Source of the DNA: Podaxis mareebaensis
Taxonomy: Eukaryota; Basidiomycota; Agaricomycetes; Agaricales; Agaricaceae
Direction: 5' to 3'
DNA: 64,000 nucleotides
Assembly (NCBI GenBank): GCA_018524725.1
Contig: JAEUWP010000407.1
Coordinates: forward strand, 1-64,000
Shown: in pieces, positions 47,401-59,028 of the stretch
Numbering within the stretch: position 1 is the first letter of the stretch
Layout of the letters: each line of letters starts with the position of its first letter
Notes under the pieces: generated by a model
Told to the model about the DNA's origin: nothing
Seen by the model: only the letters and a program-made list of their open reading frames with translations
Databases searched by the model: none
Made by a program: the position numbers and the translations under genes

Positions 47401-48139
47401 CGAATACGTACAGCCCAATGATACCTTGATTGGATTTCGCCGCCTCTCTGACGATGGAGGTGGCACGGCCTGTGATCCATAAGATTCTGATTGCCCGCAA
47501 CAACAGTCACCGGTTCATAACATATACGTAGTGTTGTGCAACATCGTATTGTATGTTCGAAATCTCCAACAAGAATTTTTGTTTGATTCAGGGCATCATT
47601 GTTAGATTTCATAGATAGGCGGGAAAGCCCCACTTAAATACGTATTTAGGGTTGTTGGTGATCGTATGATCGTTGATCAATATCAATATTTATTCAGCCG
47701 CGCCTTCATACTACTTACAGCTCCATACAGAATGATCGGTCCTGGAATCAAATTTAGCTTAAATTTCACCGCTCACACAAGGCGCCTTTTCCCAGCTAAA
47801 TCATGCTCATTCAATCCCTGCTAGAACGTTCAATCCTCGTGGAGATGTCCATACTCTCACACGGGACCGTTATCGAGTCTTTAAAAGCTTCATTCCTCAC
47901 CCAATCGGCTGGCTATGCATTTTTGACCTCTTGTTCTGTTCCATTCAAGTGCCTATCACTATTGTCAGAATCTCCTTATCATCCAGCGTTATTTTTACGG
48001 CGAGGATCACTCGGGCCGTAATCATCACGTGTGAGTAATACACAAACGCGACTTTCGACCCAGTGACTCTAACTAACTCAGGCATTAAACGTTACAAACC
48101 TTCACCCAACGCTCTCTAACTCCTCTGACAAAGACCACC
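44401..48139. other. Gene-poor stretch
   Basis: 3.7 kb with no recognised gene. Several 60-90 codon frames on both strands (for example 45418-45630 plus, 44928-45335 minus, 47228-47503 minus) lack motifs and linked exons. Left edge holds the C2H2 gene promoter, right edge the SRA gene promoter. Confidence 0.45.
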
Positions 48140-49301
48140 ATGGAACGCATGTGCGTATACTCTGTCTACTTCACAGGGGCGTAGCGCCTGTTGCTGATGA
48201 TCATTATCATTCCAGTCGCGCGCAACTTATGCAACAAGACCAATCTGGGATCTACCGTCCCAGCGTTTCCATTAATCCTGCGACCGGTCCCGTTGCTGCT
48301 GGGAATAGTCCGACGTCAGCTACGTCCCCGACAATGTGGACGTTTGGATCGTCTGAAGTGTCTGCGATGGATCACTATGGACATCCAGACGGGTGGCCGA
48401 TTGGACAGATCTTTGCTAGTCGGTGCGTAGTCTTCTTTGGCTTGTGCTTTTACAATGTGTTGACTGGGTGGTTGCCTGTGGTTTTTGGGTTCGTCTGGTG
48501 GGCCATATAGCAAGGCTTGTTGCGATGGCAAGGTCCATCGACACCCCATGAAAGGCATTGTCGGGAATAGTCGTGAAGGGGCTTACTCAGTCGTGGTGAA
48601 TGATGGGTACGAGGACGATGTTGATTTGGGTGATGTTATGTGAGTCTCCTGCTGCGATTCTTCAGTATTGTGGAGCGTCGAGCTAACAACTCGTAGATGG
48701 TACACTGGTGCTGGTGGACAAGATAATCGCTATGGAGGGGTATGTGTTCCGCGCTCACTTCCTGCCTGGCTGGAATGAACTGGACTGATTCATACTCTAT
48801 CCAACAGTCGGAACCACAGAAGACCGATCAAAGCTTCAACCATCCTTCGAATCGTGCTCTTGAGGTGGGTATTTATGCGTCTTTTCGGGTCCCACGTTCT
48901 CATTCACTTCATTGACAGACAAACACCAGGACGAAACATCCTGTAAGGGTTATCCGTGGAAGCAAGGATTCTAAATGGGGTCCCCTTCGAGGGTGAGCCG
49001 GTTCCGGCGTTAATCCCTCGGCTTCTTTGTGGATCCTGATGTATTGTTAATCTTCTAGATATCGTTACGATGGACTGTATGATGTTGTCAGCGTGAGTGT
49101 TCCCTGACCTTTAACTCGCGTCTACTTAGCTGAGCGGATGTCCAGGCGAAATATGCTAAGGGCAAGAGTGGTTTCACGATTTGCAGGTTCAAGCTCCAGG
49201 TATATTTCTTGCTTTGGCGTGGTGTGGAACGGATTGACTTACTGTATGGTTGGCAGAGGCGCCCTGGACAAACGCCTTTGAAAGACTTGCCGCGTGCTTA
49301 A
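48140..49301 (+). CDS. SRA-YDG domain protein (5-methylcytosine reader type)
   Basis: Nine exons: 48140-48150, 48216-48422, 48511-48639, 48697-48739, 48808-48864, 48919-48992, 49059-49092, 49146-49199, 49257-49301 (654 nt, 217 aa). Nearly the whole protein is one SAD/SRA domain: HYGHPDGWPIGQIF, the KACCDGKVHRHPMKGIVGNS turn, GAYSVVVNDGYEDDVDLGD, IWYTGAGGQDNR, then HPVRVIRGSKDSKWGP and the name-giving RYDGLYDVVSAKY. SRA domains flip out and read (hemi)methylated cytosine, as in UHRF1 and plant SUVH proteins. No RING, PHD or SET domain is attached, so it would act as a stand-alone reader or recruiter. Introns 50-88 nt. SUMO begins 308 bp downstream on the same strand. Confidence 0.92.
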
Positions 49302-49489
49302 CTGTGACTTCGCTCTGAGATTCCTTGTTGATCAATTGCTTTGCTAGTGCTGATACGTATCGGACTTTGTATTATGGCTTTCCCTTTATCATACTTTATG
49401 GTCTATGCATTAATCAGGCACTGTGTTTTTTACGTTCCAGCAAGGTGTTTCATGTATGCAGCTGTTAAGTGAACGCGCGACGCGGTGAT

Positions 49490-49505
49490 CACGTGTATAT
49501 ATATA
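49490..49505 (+). promoter_or_regulatory. E-box (CACGTG) overlapping a TATA repeat upstream of SUMO
   Basis: CACGTG at 49490-49495 is followed without a gap by TATATATATA, 105-120 bp before the SUMO start codon. E-boxes bind bHLH proteins; use here is inferred from position. Confidence 0.4.
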
Positions 49506-49609
49506 CGCGGGTCAATGTGCTGATCATCATGCATCAAACCCGAACCTGGCTTTGATTTATTTCTCTAGCCTCTTCATCACATCACCTCTTCTCGAACCAC
49601 GAGGCAACC

Positions 49610-50316
49610 ATGTCGCAAGAACCAGAGGACGTGAAGCCCAAACTTAACCTGAGGATCGCGTTTGAAGGAGAAGGTACGTGTACCTGACTCTACTTCGAAA
49701 TCTGTGATGGGCTGATTAGCTCTCGGACTTGTTTATGCCATTCTGACCGTGGCTCCTGATCTCTATTCTTCGTGCGGGGGCTGGACGAAATACGTGGACG
49801 GGTAGCTATCACTGTGAAAGTGAGGCCTACGATGCAGTTTGCAAAGATTTTCCAGGCGGCAGAAGTGAGCGGTTGATCCTTCCTTCCTCAACCTTTGACC
49901 TGACTAGAAACTATTGGGTTTGTACAGAAAAAGTTTGAGAAAGAACCCGGTTCGTTGTTCACACCGTACGACGTTGAAGCCCTAGCGCTGACTGTCCGCG
50001 ATCCCCTTTCCACTTCCACGGATGATTGAATTGGCCTCTGTTCGACATGTGCCCTTACCTATAGGAACATTTCGTTTCACCTATGACGGGTCGCGGGTAA
50101 ATGCCACTGATACTCCCGGAGATGTGAGCTCTGCCTGTCATTGTAATTTGATTGTGGGCTGACTGTGTGTGGTTTTGTGACTTGGATAGTTGGGTATGGA
50201 GGATGGAGACCAGATTGATGCGCATTTGGGTCAGGTGTGTTGATTCTTTCATGATGTTTTGACTGAGAATCTAGACGTCTAACATTGGAGTGCAGGTTGG
50301 TGGAGGGCGCTCATGA
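49610..50316 (+). CDS. SMT3: SUMO (small ubiquitin-like modifier) precursor
   Basis: Six exons: 49610-49673, 49806-49864, 49928-49949, 50065-50123, 50190-50234, 50296-50316 (270 nt, 89 aa). The protein is a complete SUMO: acidic/Lys N-terminal tail, LNLRIAFEGE, ITVKVRPTMQFAKIFQAAEK, GTFRFTYDGSRVNATDTPGD and MEDGDQIDAHLGQVGGGRS. SUMO is matured by Ulp-type proteases cutting after Gly-Gly, then conjugated to lysines of nuclear proteins. The C-terminus has three glycines and only Arg-Ser beyond, so the cut must come after the second or third Gly. Introns 1 and 3 are over 110 nt, long for this window. Confidence 0.93.
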
Positions 50317-51168
50317 CCCGAACCCCCTCTTCGCATGTGCGCGATCAGGAACTCCTAACACCCTTCCTGATCTTCGCATAGTGCCCAACCTAACCTGATT
50401 TTCACCATCTTATTTTGTCGCCGCATGTTGCTATGTTACTCATATTTTGTATAATCCAAACAAGGGTTTTGTATCTCCCGAAGGGAATTATGAATGCTAA
50501 TAAACTCGTTAGCAGCCTATTCGCCATAGACTCTCATGCTCCGTCAGCATCGCCTCGGTATTCCGTCCCTCCAGTCTCCTCGTTGTCTCCACACATGGCC
50601 ACGGCGATATTCCTAGCATGGAGGGACGGGTGTAAATCGGTCAGCGCAAAGAACGTGGAGGTTGAATAATTTCATTGAAGTTCTGACGTCCAAACGGCGA
50701 CATCCTCGTCGGGTGTTGCTGTAATGAAGTCCTCATCTACAAGATGTTGTAAGAGTGGAGATCACTATAAGTCGGACAAGGTGGATATGGACGCGAATGC
50801 ACACGAGTTCGTCAGGTCCCCAGCATTGTTATGTCGTTTCAGTATTTCCTGAAATATAAAGGCGAGTGTGGTCGAGATGCAGAATAACTGAAGGAATAGA
50901 TAGGAGAAGGGGAGCAAGAATGAACGCTTTAGCCCTGGAAGTGATGCGTATGCGATCTATCCCAAGTGCAAGTCCAAGGTGGCCTTAAGTGCGGTGCATG
51001 CGTACTGGTGATATGAATCAAGGCGCCACATTCTTTAAGCTGGTAAAGCGATCTCGAATCATGCTGTGCGTCCCACGGCACGGGCGCCTCCCTTGAACCA
51101 TCCATCCGTGGCACCCTGCCTCTGATTGCATTCTTCATGTTCTGACTTCACCTTCACCTACTCATTCA
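50317..51168. other. Intergenic between SUMO and ATG22
   Basis: About 850 bp. One short frame (50415-50669 plus) has no motif. Should contain the SUMO terminator and ATG22 promoter. Confidence 0.5.
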
Positions 51169-53189
51169 ATGTTGTCAATATCCTCACCATACAAGAAGAA
51201 ATTATACGGCTGGTTAAGTTATGCTTTTGCTAGGTGTTTCCCTACTTCCCCCTCGTCTCGGGCTGCTTCGACTAACAAAACCATTTGCGGAAATAGTGAA
51301 GTATTCGTCATAGTATCGTTGACACTTTTCCTTCCCATATGTCTGGAACAATTCGCGAGGGATAATGGATACCTTTCCCCGGATCGGACACAGCCGTGCT
51401 CGGTCATTAAGCCTATACCGTTACATGTGAATGCTACGAATGCGAGTGTAGTTGATGATGCGGGGGTTGCGTTGAGCGATGCGGGGAGGTGTGAAGTGAG
51501 GATTGGGTGGGTGTGGATTGATACTGCGAGTTTTAGGTGTGTTATATCGTATCTGGTATCCACATGGTGCTGAGGGTCATTTCGTTGCAGTCTCTATGTC
51601 TATTCTATATCTGTGGCTCTGCAAGCCTTAACAGTAATATCCATGGGCGGAATCGCTGATCACCGTGCGTTCTGCGTCTACTATACCTTTCTACAGGACC
51701 TAACTATGTGACCTAGCACCACACCGAAAGAAACTCCTACTCTTCTTCGCTGCACTCGGCTCCGCTTCTGCAACGCTCTTCCTGTTCCTCCCCTCTAATT
51801 CACCAATATGGTATTTATCTGCGCTGCTCGCTATGCTCGCAAACGTGAGTTTCGGAGCATCAGTAGTAGCGATGAACGCGTATCTCCCGTCGTTGGCCAA
51901 AGAGTCACCAGAGGTCGTGTCGCTACAACAAGAAATCCTAAACGAACCCGAATCCGACCCCATCACGCATTCACATTCACAACCCCAAGAACCCAATTCC
52001 GAATACACCCACAACCATCTCGACCACACCGACCCCGAAGATCCAGAAGCACCACTCATCCCTCGTGCATCACAGCCCGACACCACCACTTCTTTGACGA
52101 CAAAGCAAAAATACGACGCGACGCTTTCGAGGGCGACGTCGAGGATCTCGTCGTTGGGTATAGCCATGGGTTATGCCGCGGGGATATTTTTGCTTATTGT
52201 TGCGCTTGTGCCTGTGACGAAGCTTGGTGGGTCGACGTTTGCGCTTAGGTTGGCTATTGGGTTGAGTGGGATTTGGTGGGGTTTGTTTTCGGTTCCGGCT
52301 GCGGTGTGGTTGCCGGGTGCTGGGGAAGGGAAGGAGGGGGTTGGGGATGATGGATGGGTTGATGGAGATGAAGGGGAGGGGTATGGAGAGAGGCGGAGGA
52401 GGAGGGAGGAGGGGGAGTGGAAGGTCGGGAGGGAGATTTGGAAGGCTTGGGTTAGACTTGGGGATATGTTGAGGTGGAGTGAGGTTGTGAAGTTGAGGAA
52501 TACGTTCAAGTATCTCGCGGCGTGGTTTTTGTTGTCGGATGGTATGTCTTCCCTTATTTTGCTGCTTCTCTTGATTTATGAGATTTGTTGTGGTAGGCTT
52601 TACGACGATAACGTCTACAGCAGTGCTCTTTGCCAAAACATCTCTGCACATGCCTGCATCGTCATTAATTCTTATTGGAGTCATAACACCCACATCTGGA
52701 ATCCTAGGCTCCCTCCTCTGGCCCCACATCCAACGCAAATTCGCACTCTCAAATCTCACAATCCTAATCACACTCGTTCTTCTCGCGTCCCTAATCCCTC
52801 TCTACGGCTGCCTAGGCTTCCTAATCCAAAACTCCTCTACCATCCACTTCGGCGGGCTCACGACTCCAGGAGAGATGTTCGGGCTCGCAGTGGTGTTTGG
52901 TTCGGTCTACGGAGCATTTCAGGGGTACGCTCGAGCGTTTTATGCGGAGATGATACCACGGGGGGAGGAAGCGAGGTGGTATGGGTTATTTTCGATTACA
53001 GATAAGAGTAGTTCGTTTTTGGGGCCGTTGGTGGTTGGGGTTATTGCGGATGTGAGTGGGAATATTAGGTATTCGTTTTTCTTTTTGGTGGGGATGGTGT
53101 GGGTTGCGGTGCCGATTTTGGGGAGTGTGGATGTAGAGAGGGGGAGGAGGGATGCGAGGGAGTATGTGTATAGGGGTGGGAGGGGGTGA
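51169..53189 (+). CDS. ATG22: Atg22-type vacuolar transporter
   Basis: Five exons: 51169-51233, 51297-51536, 51591-51664, 51717-52541, 52597-53189 (1797 nt, 598 aa). Atg22 is a major-facilitator-like vacuolar membrane protein that exports amino acids released by autophagy. The protein shows KKLYGWLSYAFASEVF at the N-terminus, many hydrophobic spans, ASVVAMNAYLPSLAKESPEV, an acidic/His-rich cytosolic loop, SRISSLGIAMGYAAG, FLLSDGFTTITSTAVLFAK, QGYARAFYAEMIPRGEEARW and SITDKSSSFLGPLVVGVI, all in family order. A second loop (encoded around 52330-52440) is extremely Gly/Glu/Arg-rich because of a purine-rich DNA run. All introns are GT-AG, 52-63 nt. Confidence 0.93.
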
Positions 53190-53794
53190 TTGTAGGTAGG
53201 TAGGGTGTTTTTGCTTTGAGTTTGAGTGGGTTTGGTTTGGGTAGATATGTTTTGATTTAGGCTTTCTTGGTTGTCTTATCTTTGGAATATTTAAGGAATA
53301 ATGAGATAGTTATTTGTGTGAATCTATTGTGCGTGGGGTGATCTGGGCGGCTATGCGCCAAGAGGCTTGGCTGTGTACATCCCAAGTGCGCCATAAATAA
53401 CTAATTCCCTTCTCGCCTTCCTTGGTCTCAGGCTGGTTCATACACTCTCACTGAGGTAATAATGCGGATGTGTTGGATTATGAAGTACTCAAAACTAAAC
53501 ACCATAATATGCGCTTGGTAACTCCTTGACGACAATACGCCTTGGTATCCAGCCACTGCCTCTGGATATCCACCGACCATCAAATCCTCAAACATCAGAG
53601 CGACGTGACACACATATATACCGGTTGGGTGGGGGAGTGGACAGGGAGACCGAGTTGTACTCCCACCATTCCCTTGTATTCCGTCTGCTGGGCAGCGGAA
53701 ATCGGAAATTGTTGACGCAGCCGGACTGTGTAACGAACGATTTGTGGCCTGGAGCCCTCCCCTATCAAGTTGATACTTTGAATTCGTCTTCGGA
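53190..53794. other. No gene seen
   Basis: About 600 bp intergenic. The first 150 bp are T/G-rich, consistent with the ATG22 3' untranslated region. A frame at 53526-53825 overlaps the next gene's start without motifs. Confidence 0.5.
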
Positions 53795-54730
53795 ATGTTC
53801 GGTGCTGGTGAGTGTGTTCTTCTGAAGGCTAGAATAATGATACGAGAAGTGATTGTTTGTGATGGACAGTGGTTCTAGTGTTATGTTTTGCGTTATGGTT
53901 GATGGTACTTGTGCCCACGGTGTCCGCCGAGACGGTGTGTCGGAAAAATTTGTGAGTGTTGGGTTTCGTCATGCATTACGAAGCGGGGGGTTATGAAGTG
54001 TCAAAAGTTTGTTTTATGAATGAATGGGCGCTAATGGCTGGTGGTTTGAATTCCAGGCGAGGGCAGGTAGTGTGTAAAGAACGACGGGGACTTGGAGCCA
54101 AAGTTGTTATACCTGTTGGAATCATCGTGTGTGAGTTGTCCCCCGTAGAAGACGGAGGAGGAGTGATCGGAACGGGGGGCTCATGGATCATTCATTCTAG
54201 GTGTCATCGCGGTCATGTTAATCGGATTGATGTTTTTCGTCAGGCGGAATAGAGCGCAAGCCAGAACGGCGGAGCCAAATTTGTACCAGGTGGAGGAAAG
54301 TCAGGTACAGGGACCGCCGGTTATGCGTGAGACGCAGTATACGCCTGCTTCTGGACCCGTAGGGGTGTATGAGAAGGAAGGGGAGAGTCGATCTGCGGTG
54401 GTCGAGCCGACGTTTCCCCGCCCTGAGCCTGCGGTGTATCCTGAGCATAGAGCAGGGAGCCGTGATGACTATTATTATGGAAGCCCGCGGACGGCACCGG
54501 TGACCAGGGTGAGGTTCGCAGAGGATTTGCGAGAAGGTGGATCAGGTTCCCAAGTGGTAAGTGTTGTTGCTAGTTGTTGTCATCGCGACGCATAGGAGAC
54601 TTGGGATTAAAAATTTACATCGGTGCAGGACGTGGCGTCGACGGTGGCTGCGCCGAGGACAGCGTTTGTGGGTAGTGGATTTCCGCGTCCGTTGTATACG
54701 TCGCTGCCCAAGTCGCAGCGACCGGTGTAG
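53795..54730 (+). CDS. Single-pass membrane protein with signal peptide (splice model uncertain)
   Basis: Exon 1 starts at 53795 (MFGA, donor GTGAGT) and joins at about 53870 to a hydrophobic signal (VVLVLCFALWLMVLVPTVSA). A short Cys-containing ectodomain and a transmembrane segment (VVIPVGIIV then GVIAVMLIGLMFFVRR) follow. The cytosolic tail of about 130 residues is Pro/Tyr/Arg-rich (SRDDYYYGSPRTAPVTRVRF) and ends in the exon 54629-54730. Many fungal plasma-membrane proteins of unknown role share this layout. The join between the two halves of the membrane helix is a problem: the GT donors at 54126-54128 put the downstream half out of frame, while a donor at 54075 keeps frame but removes half of the helix. 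No family recognised. Confidence 0.5.
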
Positions 54731-54843
54731 TGGTAGAAGTATATAGAGTATGGCAGAATTGAGAGAAATTGATTGCGGAGTTTTCCGGTGGAGTGATATT
54801 GAGGGTTGAGGCGCGTTCTGTCGGTTCTCATCGTCCACCCCCG

Positions 54844-57800
54844 ATGCCCTCTCTCTTCTCCAGGTCCCGTACAAACTCTACCCCACACAAGAGCGCTTAT
54901 CTCACAACTCAGCCGCACCCACCCGCCTCGCCAGACGAGTTTGGCAGGGTCCATAGCCGCAGCTCAAACCGCGCCTTCCCCTCCGTCATTAGCCCATCCA
55001 CGCCCTCCAAAAAGGACAAGAAGAAGGCAAAGGAGCTCGCAAAGCAGCGTTCAAAGACTCTCGGTGCGCGGCGAGACGTTCAAGACACAGACCTTGACCA
55101 GCCCCCTCCCCTCCCAGACGGCTCCTTCCTCCCCCTCAACCTCGAGCCCCCCAAGAACGACTCTGCCGCCGCGGAGCAGTCCCGCGAGACCGACTATGGT
55201 TATCTCTCCTACGAACGCCATGTCGTTCTGGGGCTCGAGCAGCTGGAGGCGCTGGTCAACGTGGTCGTGGAAGAGCTCGAGACTCGCGGGGGCATAACCA
55301 CTCCGTTCATTTTCTCGACCACCGCGCTGGATATCTCAGCATCTGCTATCAAACGATTGATTCGATCTTTTCTTAATATGTGTTCGGCGCAGGGAAGCCT
55401 TGGTTTTGATGATGCGGAACATGCTTGGCGCGAAGAAGCGAGGTTTGCCGGTCCCCATGAGCTGGGAATGTGTCTGCGCTGGGGACTTGCGAGGGTTGTG
55501 CGGGTTATGGGAGGCCATGATGTGCGGGGGCTTATTGCTTGGGAGCAGTATGTGAGGTTCCGCGATTCTGAGGCTGGTGGGTTTCGTACTGGGGCGACTG
55601 CCGTCGTGGCAGTACCTTTGCTCTCCACATGGGTGGATCGCTGATGCATTCTATTTACAGCTCTCCGATACCCCCCAGCCCACTTTGAAGCGTTCCTCGA
55701 AGAGTTGGAACCCACGCTACAAATCATCGTCGTCCGCATTCTCTCCCTACTCACCCGACTAACGGCCAATAGCACTTCCTCTGGCCACACCCCACCAACC
55801 CTCTCACCCCTTTTCGGCCCTCTCCTTTTCGGCCTCGGGCCTGCCACACTTGCTTTCCATCACACTTATATTCATTATCTACGGGCCGTCAATGCAACAG
55901 AACACCTTATTCTCGCGTTTATCCGCTGGCAGGATACACCGCGCCTCGCGGCCTCGTCCAACTCCAACGCCATGTACCCGTCCGGCAGTGCCGCAGCCCT
56001 TGGTGTCCCTATTCGCCTTAAAGAGTGGATCAAGGGGTATCCTGCCATGCTTCCCTTCCTCCAGGAGCAAAAGAACGTCAAGCCCCAGCCGCGTAAAGGG
56101 GCAAAAACCGTCACTGTCACGAGCGTTCGGCGGAACGTGCGCATGTATTCACCGGATCTAGTCAAAACTGCCGCGACGTGGGCGAATCGTAGTAAATCCA
56201 GCAATGGCGTGATTAATGGGCTCGCAAATTCAAAGGAGTGGGAGAGGATTGCCCCGCCGACGTTAAAGTTGCCACCCAGGTACTCAGAGACGTACAAGAA
56301 GAGAATGAACTTGCCGCCCAACTTTCATCCAGAGACTGCACCCGGTATGGGGTATAGCGGCAGCGCCACTTCGACTGGGCCTTCTCTTACGCCTACCCTC
56401 GCGTCGACGCTCACGATTGGCACTGTCTCTCAATCAAACTCTGCCGCTTCGGACTATTTTGGACTGTCGAAAAGCGAAGGCGAAGATCGGTTCCGGAGCT
56501 TGACAGATCTAAAGTGGGGAGAATTTGAAACGATGGGATTCAGTAGTATCGGCGATGATAAGAAGTTGCAGTTTGACTTGACAGAAAGTGCCAGAGAGGT
56601 ATGTCGTCTCGTGATAATCATCACTCCAATCCGGGATAGGTCTAATATCTTTTTGGCTTCCCCGCCAGGCACGAGCAGCTAAACGTCAAACGATGTCATG
56701 GAATGATTTCTCGACTACTGGGTTTACGCGCACTGATGCTCCCCTCAATGCCACTCTCCAGTTTAGCACCCCCCTTGCGCTCTCGGTGTCGAATTGGCCG
56801 GCGAGGGATGCTGAACTGACGAAGAAGATCAAGAAGACGGAGAAGCAGCTGCCGCCGTTTGGATGGGATACAGAACCAGTTATGGGCAGTGAGGAGATTA
56901 TGGAAGAGGCGTTTGTAGATGTGTTTTGTGACTTGGTGTATGGAGGTGGTTGGATGGACCTGGAGAGGGGCGAAGGGTTGGATAGGGATGTCAATTGGGC
57001 TTTGGTACGTCTCGGTTGTTTTGGCATGCGCATATAGATGCTGAGCAGCCATTCGTTTAGGTTGAGTTCAAGTCGCTACCACCAAACCGCACGACCGTTG
57101 CTGGAGGTTCTGATCCTCGAACAAGTACCACCCTCATCCTCTTTGAAGAGTTTGTGCCACTCGAATATCGCCAACAACTTGCTGTCAAATCCACCACCCG
57201 ACGTCGTCTCCCGGCCCTCTTCTCGCCATCCAAGAAACAGTGGAAACAGGCTGCGACGCTCAATGGGCGCCCGTACGTCGTCGGCCACGTTCCCAGAAGT
57301 CCATCATACCGCGAGATGGAATTTGAAGGTCTCTTGCAAGGCGGGAGTGGGACAAAAGTTATCTCACTAGGATCCAAAGCCAGCACAAGGCCTGTATCAG
57401 GCATCTCGACTGTGGCCACGGATGTTCCACAGTCGCCGCCCCCTCCAGTACCACCACTCCCACCTCAACCTTCAACCTCATTCTCCCCATCCACTGCTCC
57501 TTCCAATACGACCACTACTGGACCTCCTAAATCTACTTCCCCCTTGCCAGCTATCCCAAGAGTAGTAGTGTCACCGAAACCCCCAAAGAGCGACGAGATG
57601 CATTCAGACTCGACAATGTCGCCATCAGTTAAGAAGGCTGCTTCGAGGTTCAAGATCGCGAATGTCATATCTGTATCGAGCCCGAAACGCATGTCGATGA
57701 TGCCTGCCGAATACTCTGCCGTGGAGTTTGAAACCCGACTCGCGTCCTATAGCGACAGTGAACGTAACTCGGGTGAACAAGATCCGAATGATCCCAAGAA

Positions 57801-59028
57801 GAGGAGGCGGGAATCGAGAGATGATGCGTGGGTTGACATACTCGTCAATAGCCATAGTAGACGGATGGTTGGCCAAGAGGTCGATCCGAATACTTTGAAA
57901 TCCTCTGGGAGTGGTGGGGATCCGGATATGGCGAGTTTGGAGGTGGCGCAGGTGCTTGCGGCTGTACGGAGAGATCGTCAACGGTCGCCTTCGTTGGGGA
58001 GTTCGTCGAGTGGAGGAGATTTTATGCCGCATAGCCATACTAGAGGCGTGGATATGGATGCGCATGTGCAGGGGTTGGAGATTGATGAGATTGAGACGGT
58101 TCCGCATAGGTTGAGAGGAGGAAGTGTGGGGAGCGGGAGTACTGGTACGGGACATAGAGGATTGACGTATGAACGGGATGATGAGGAGTATGCGGCGGAC
58201 GCGGAGGGTGCTGACGAGGAACATGATCATGAAATCGAGCATTCGCAGGACCATTCGCATTCGCATCATCCGGAACCTGTGGTAGAACCTGCCGTGCAAG
58301 AAGAGGAACCGGAATCGCTCTTGTCTGTCCGACATGCGCTGAAACAGCAGAGGAGGCTGGGATACTTTGACTTGCACCCCGAGAGGAAACAGCTGTACAC
58401 CTCGAAGAGCGGAGATGAAGATGATACACCTCAGGGAGCGAGTCCCACCCCGGATTTGCCGAGCATTGATTCGAGCTTGGAGCGGAAACGGGTGGAGGCT
58501 GAGAAGACGGGGACTGCGAGGGCTGATTCGGCGACTCTCCCGATCCCGGCAAAGTCGAATGGAAGTCCTGTTAATGCGAATGGGAATGGAGTTGGGGGGA
58601 CGGCGCATCCGATTGGACCGAGGGCGCCTGCTGGTGCTGTTGCGGTGGGGACGAAGACGGCGGCATTGATTGAGATGTATCGTGAACGTGAACGTCGAGC
58701 TACTGCGCCTACGGCTGCCGCTGCTCCCACTACTACTACCTCTGCTACGCCGGCCGCTGTGGCTCCTTTGCCTGTTCCCTCTGCTCCTGCGGCTACACCT
58801 GCCGCGGCGCCTCTTCGCCCTGCGCAAAGGACAGTTTCCCTTCCGGCGGCTAGTAACGTCAGTGCTGGTGCTGTGGTTGAGGACGTGGAACCCGCGCTCG
58901 CGCCTGTGGATGTTTCGCTCATGGGGCCTCCGCGCGTGCCGTTTGAGGAGACTGGGCGCGCGAGTCCGATGAGGTATGTCCATGGAGCACCGTTGCATAA
59001 CGTTTTGGAGGAGGAAGAGGAGGAATAG
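54844..59028 (+). CDS. MSB1: Msb1/Mug8-domain protein, likely cell-polarity regulator
   Basis: Four exons: 54844-55576, 55661-56598, 56669-57004, 57061-59028 (3975 nt, 1324 aa). The N-terminal half contains the Msb1 (RhoGAP-like) domain: GLEQLEALVNVVVEEL, TPFIFSTTALDISASAIKRL, LRWGLARVVRVMGGHDVRGL, AHFEAFLEELEPTLQIIVVRILSLL and FGPLLFGLGPATLAFHHTY. Yeast Msb1 works with Cdc42/Rho1 in bud-site polarity and in the cell-integrity pathway. The C-terminal 700 residues are disordered: Pro-rich runs (QSPPPPVPPLPPQP), a His/Glu-rich stretch and an Ala/Pro/Thr-rich stretch, as in many scaffolds. Its ATG lies only 113 bp after the stop of the preceding gene. Confidence 0.85.

Noticed and set aside
57625..58998. 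457-codon minus-strand frame opposite the MSB1-like gene
   Set aside because: It is Arg/Ser-rich nonsense mirroring the Gly/Ala/Glu-rich disordered region on the other strand, which belongs to a well-supported gene.
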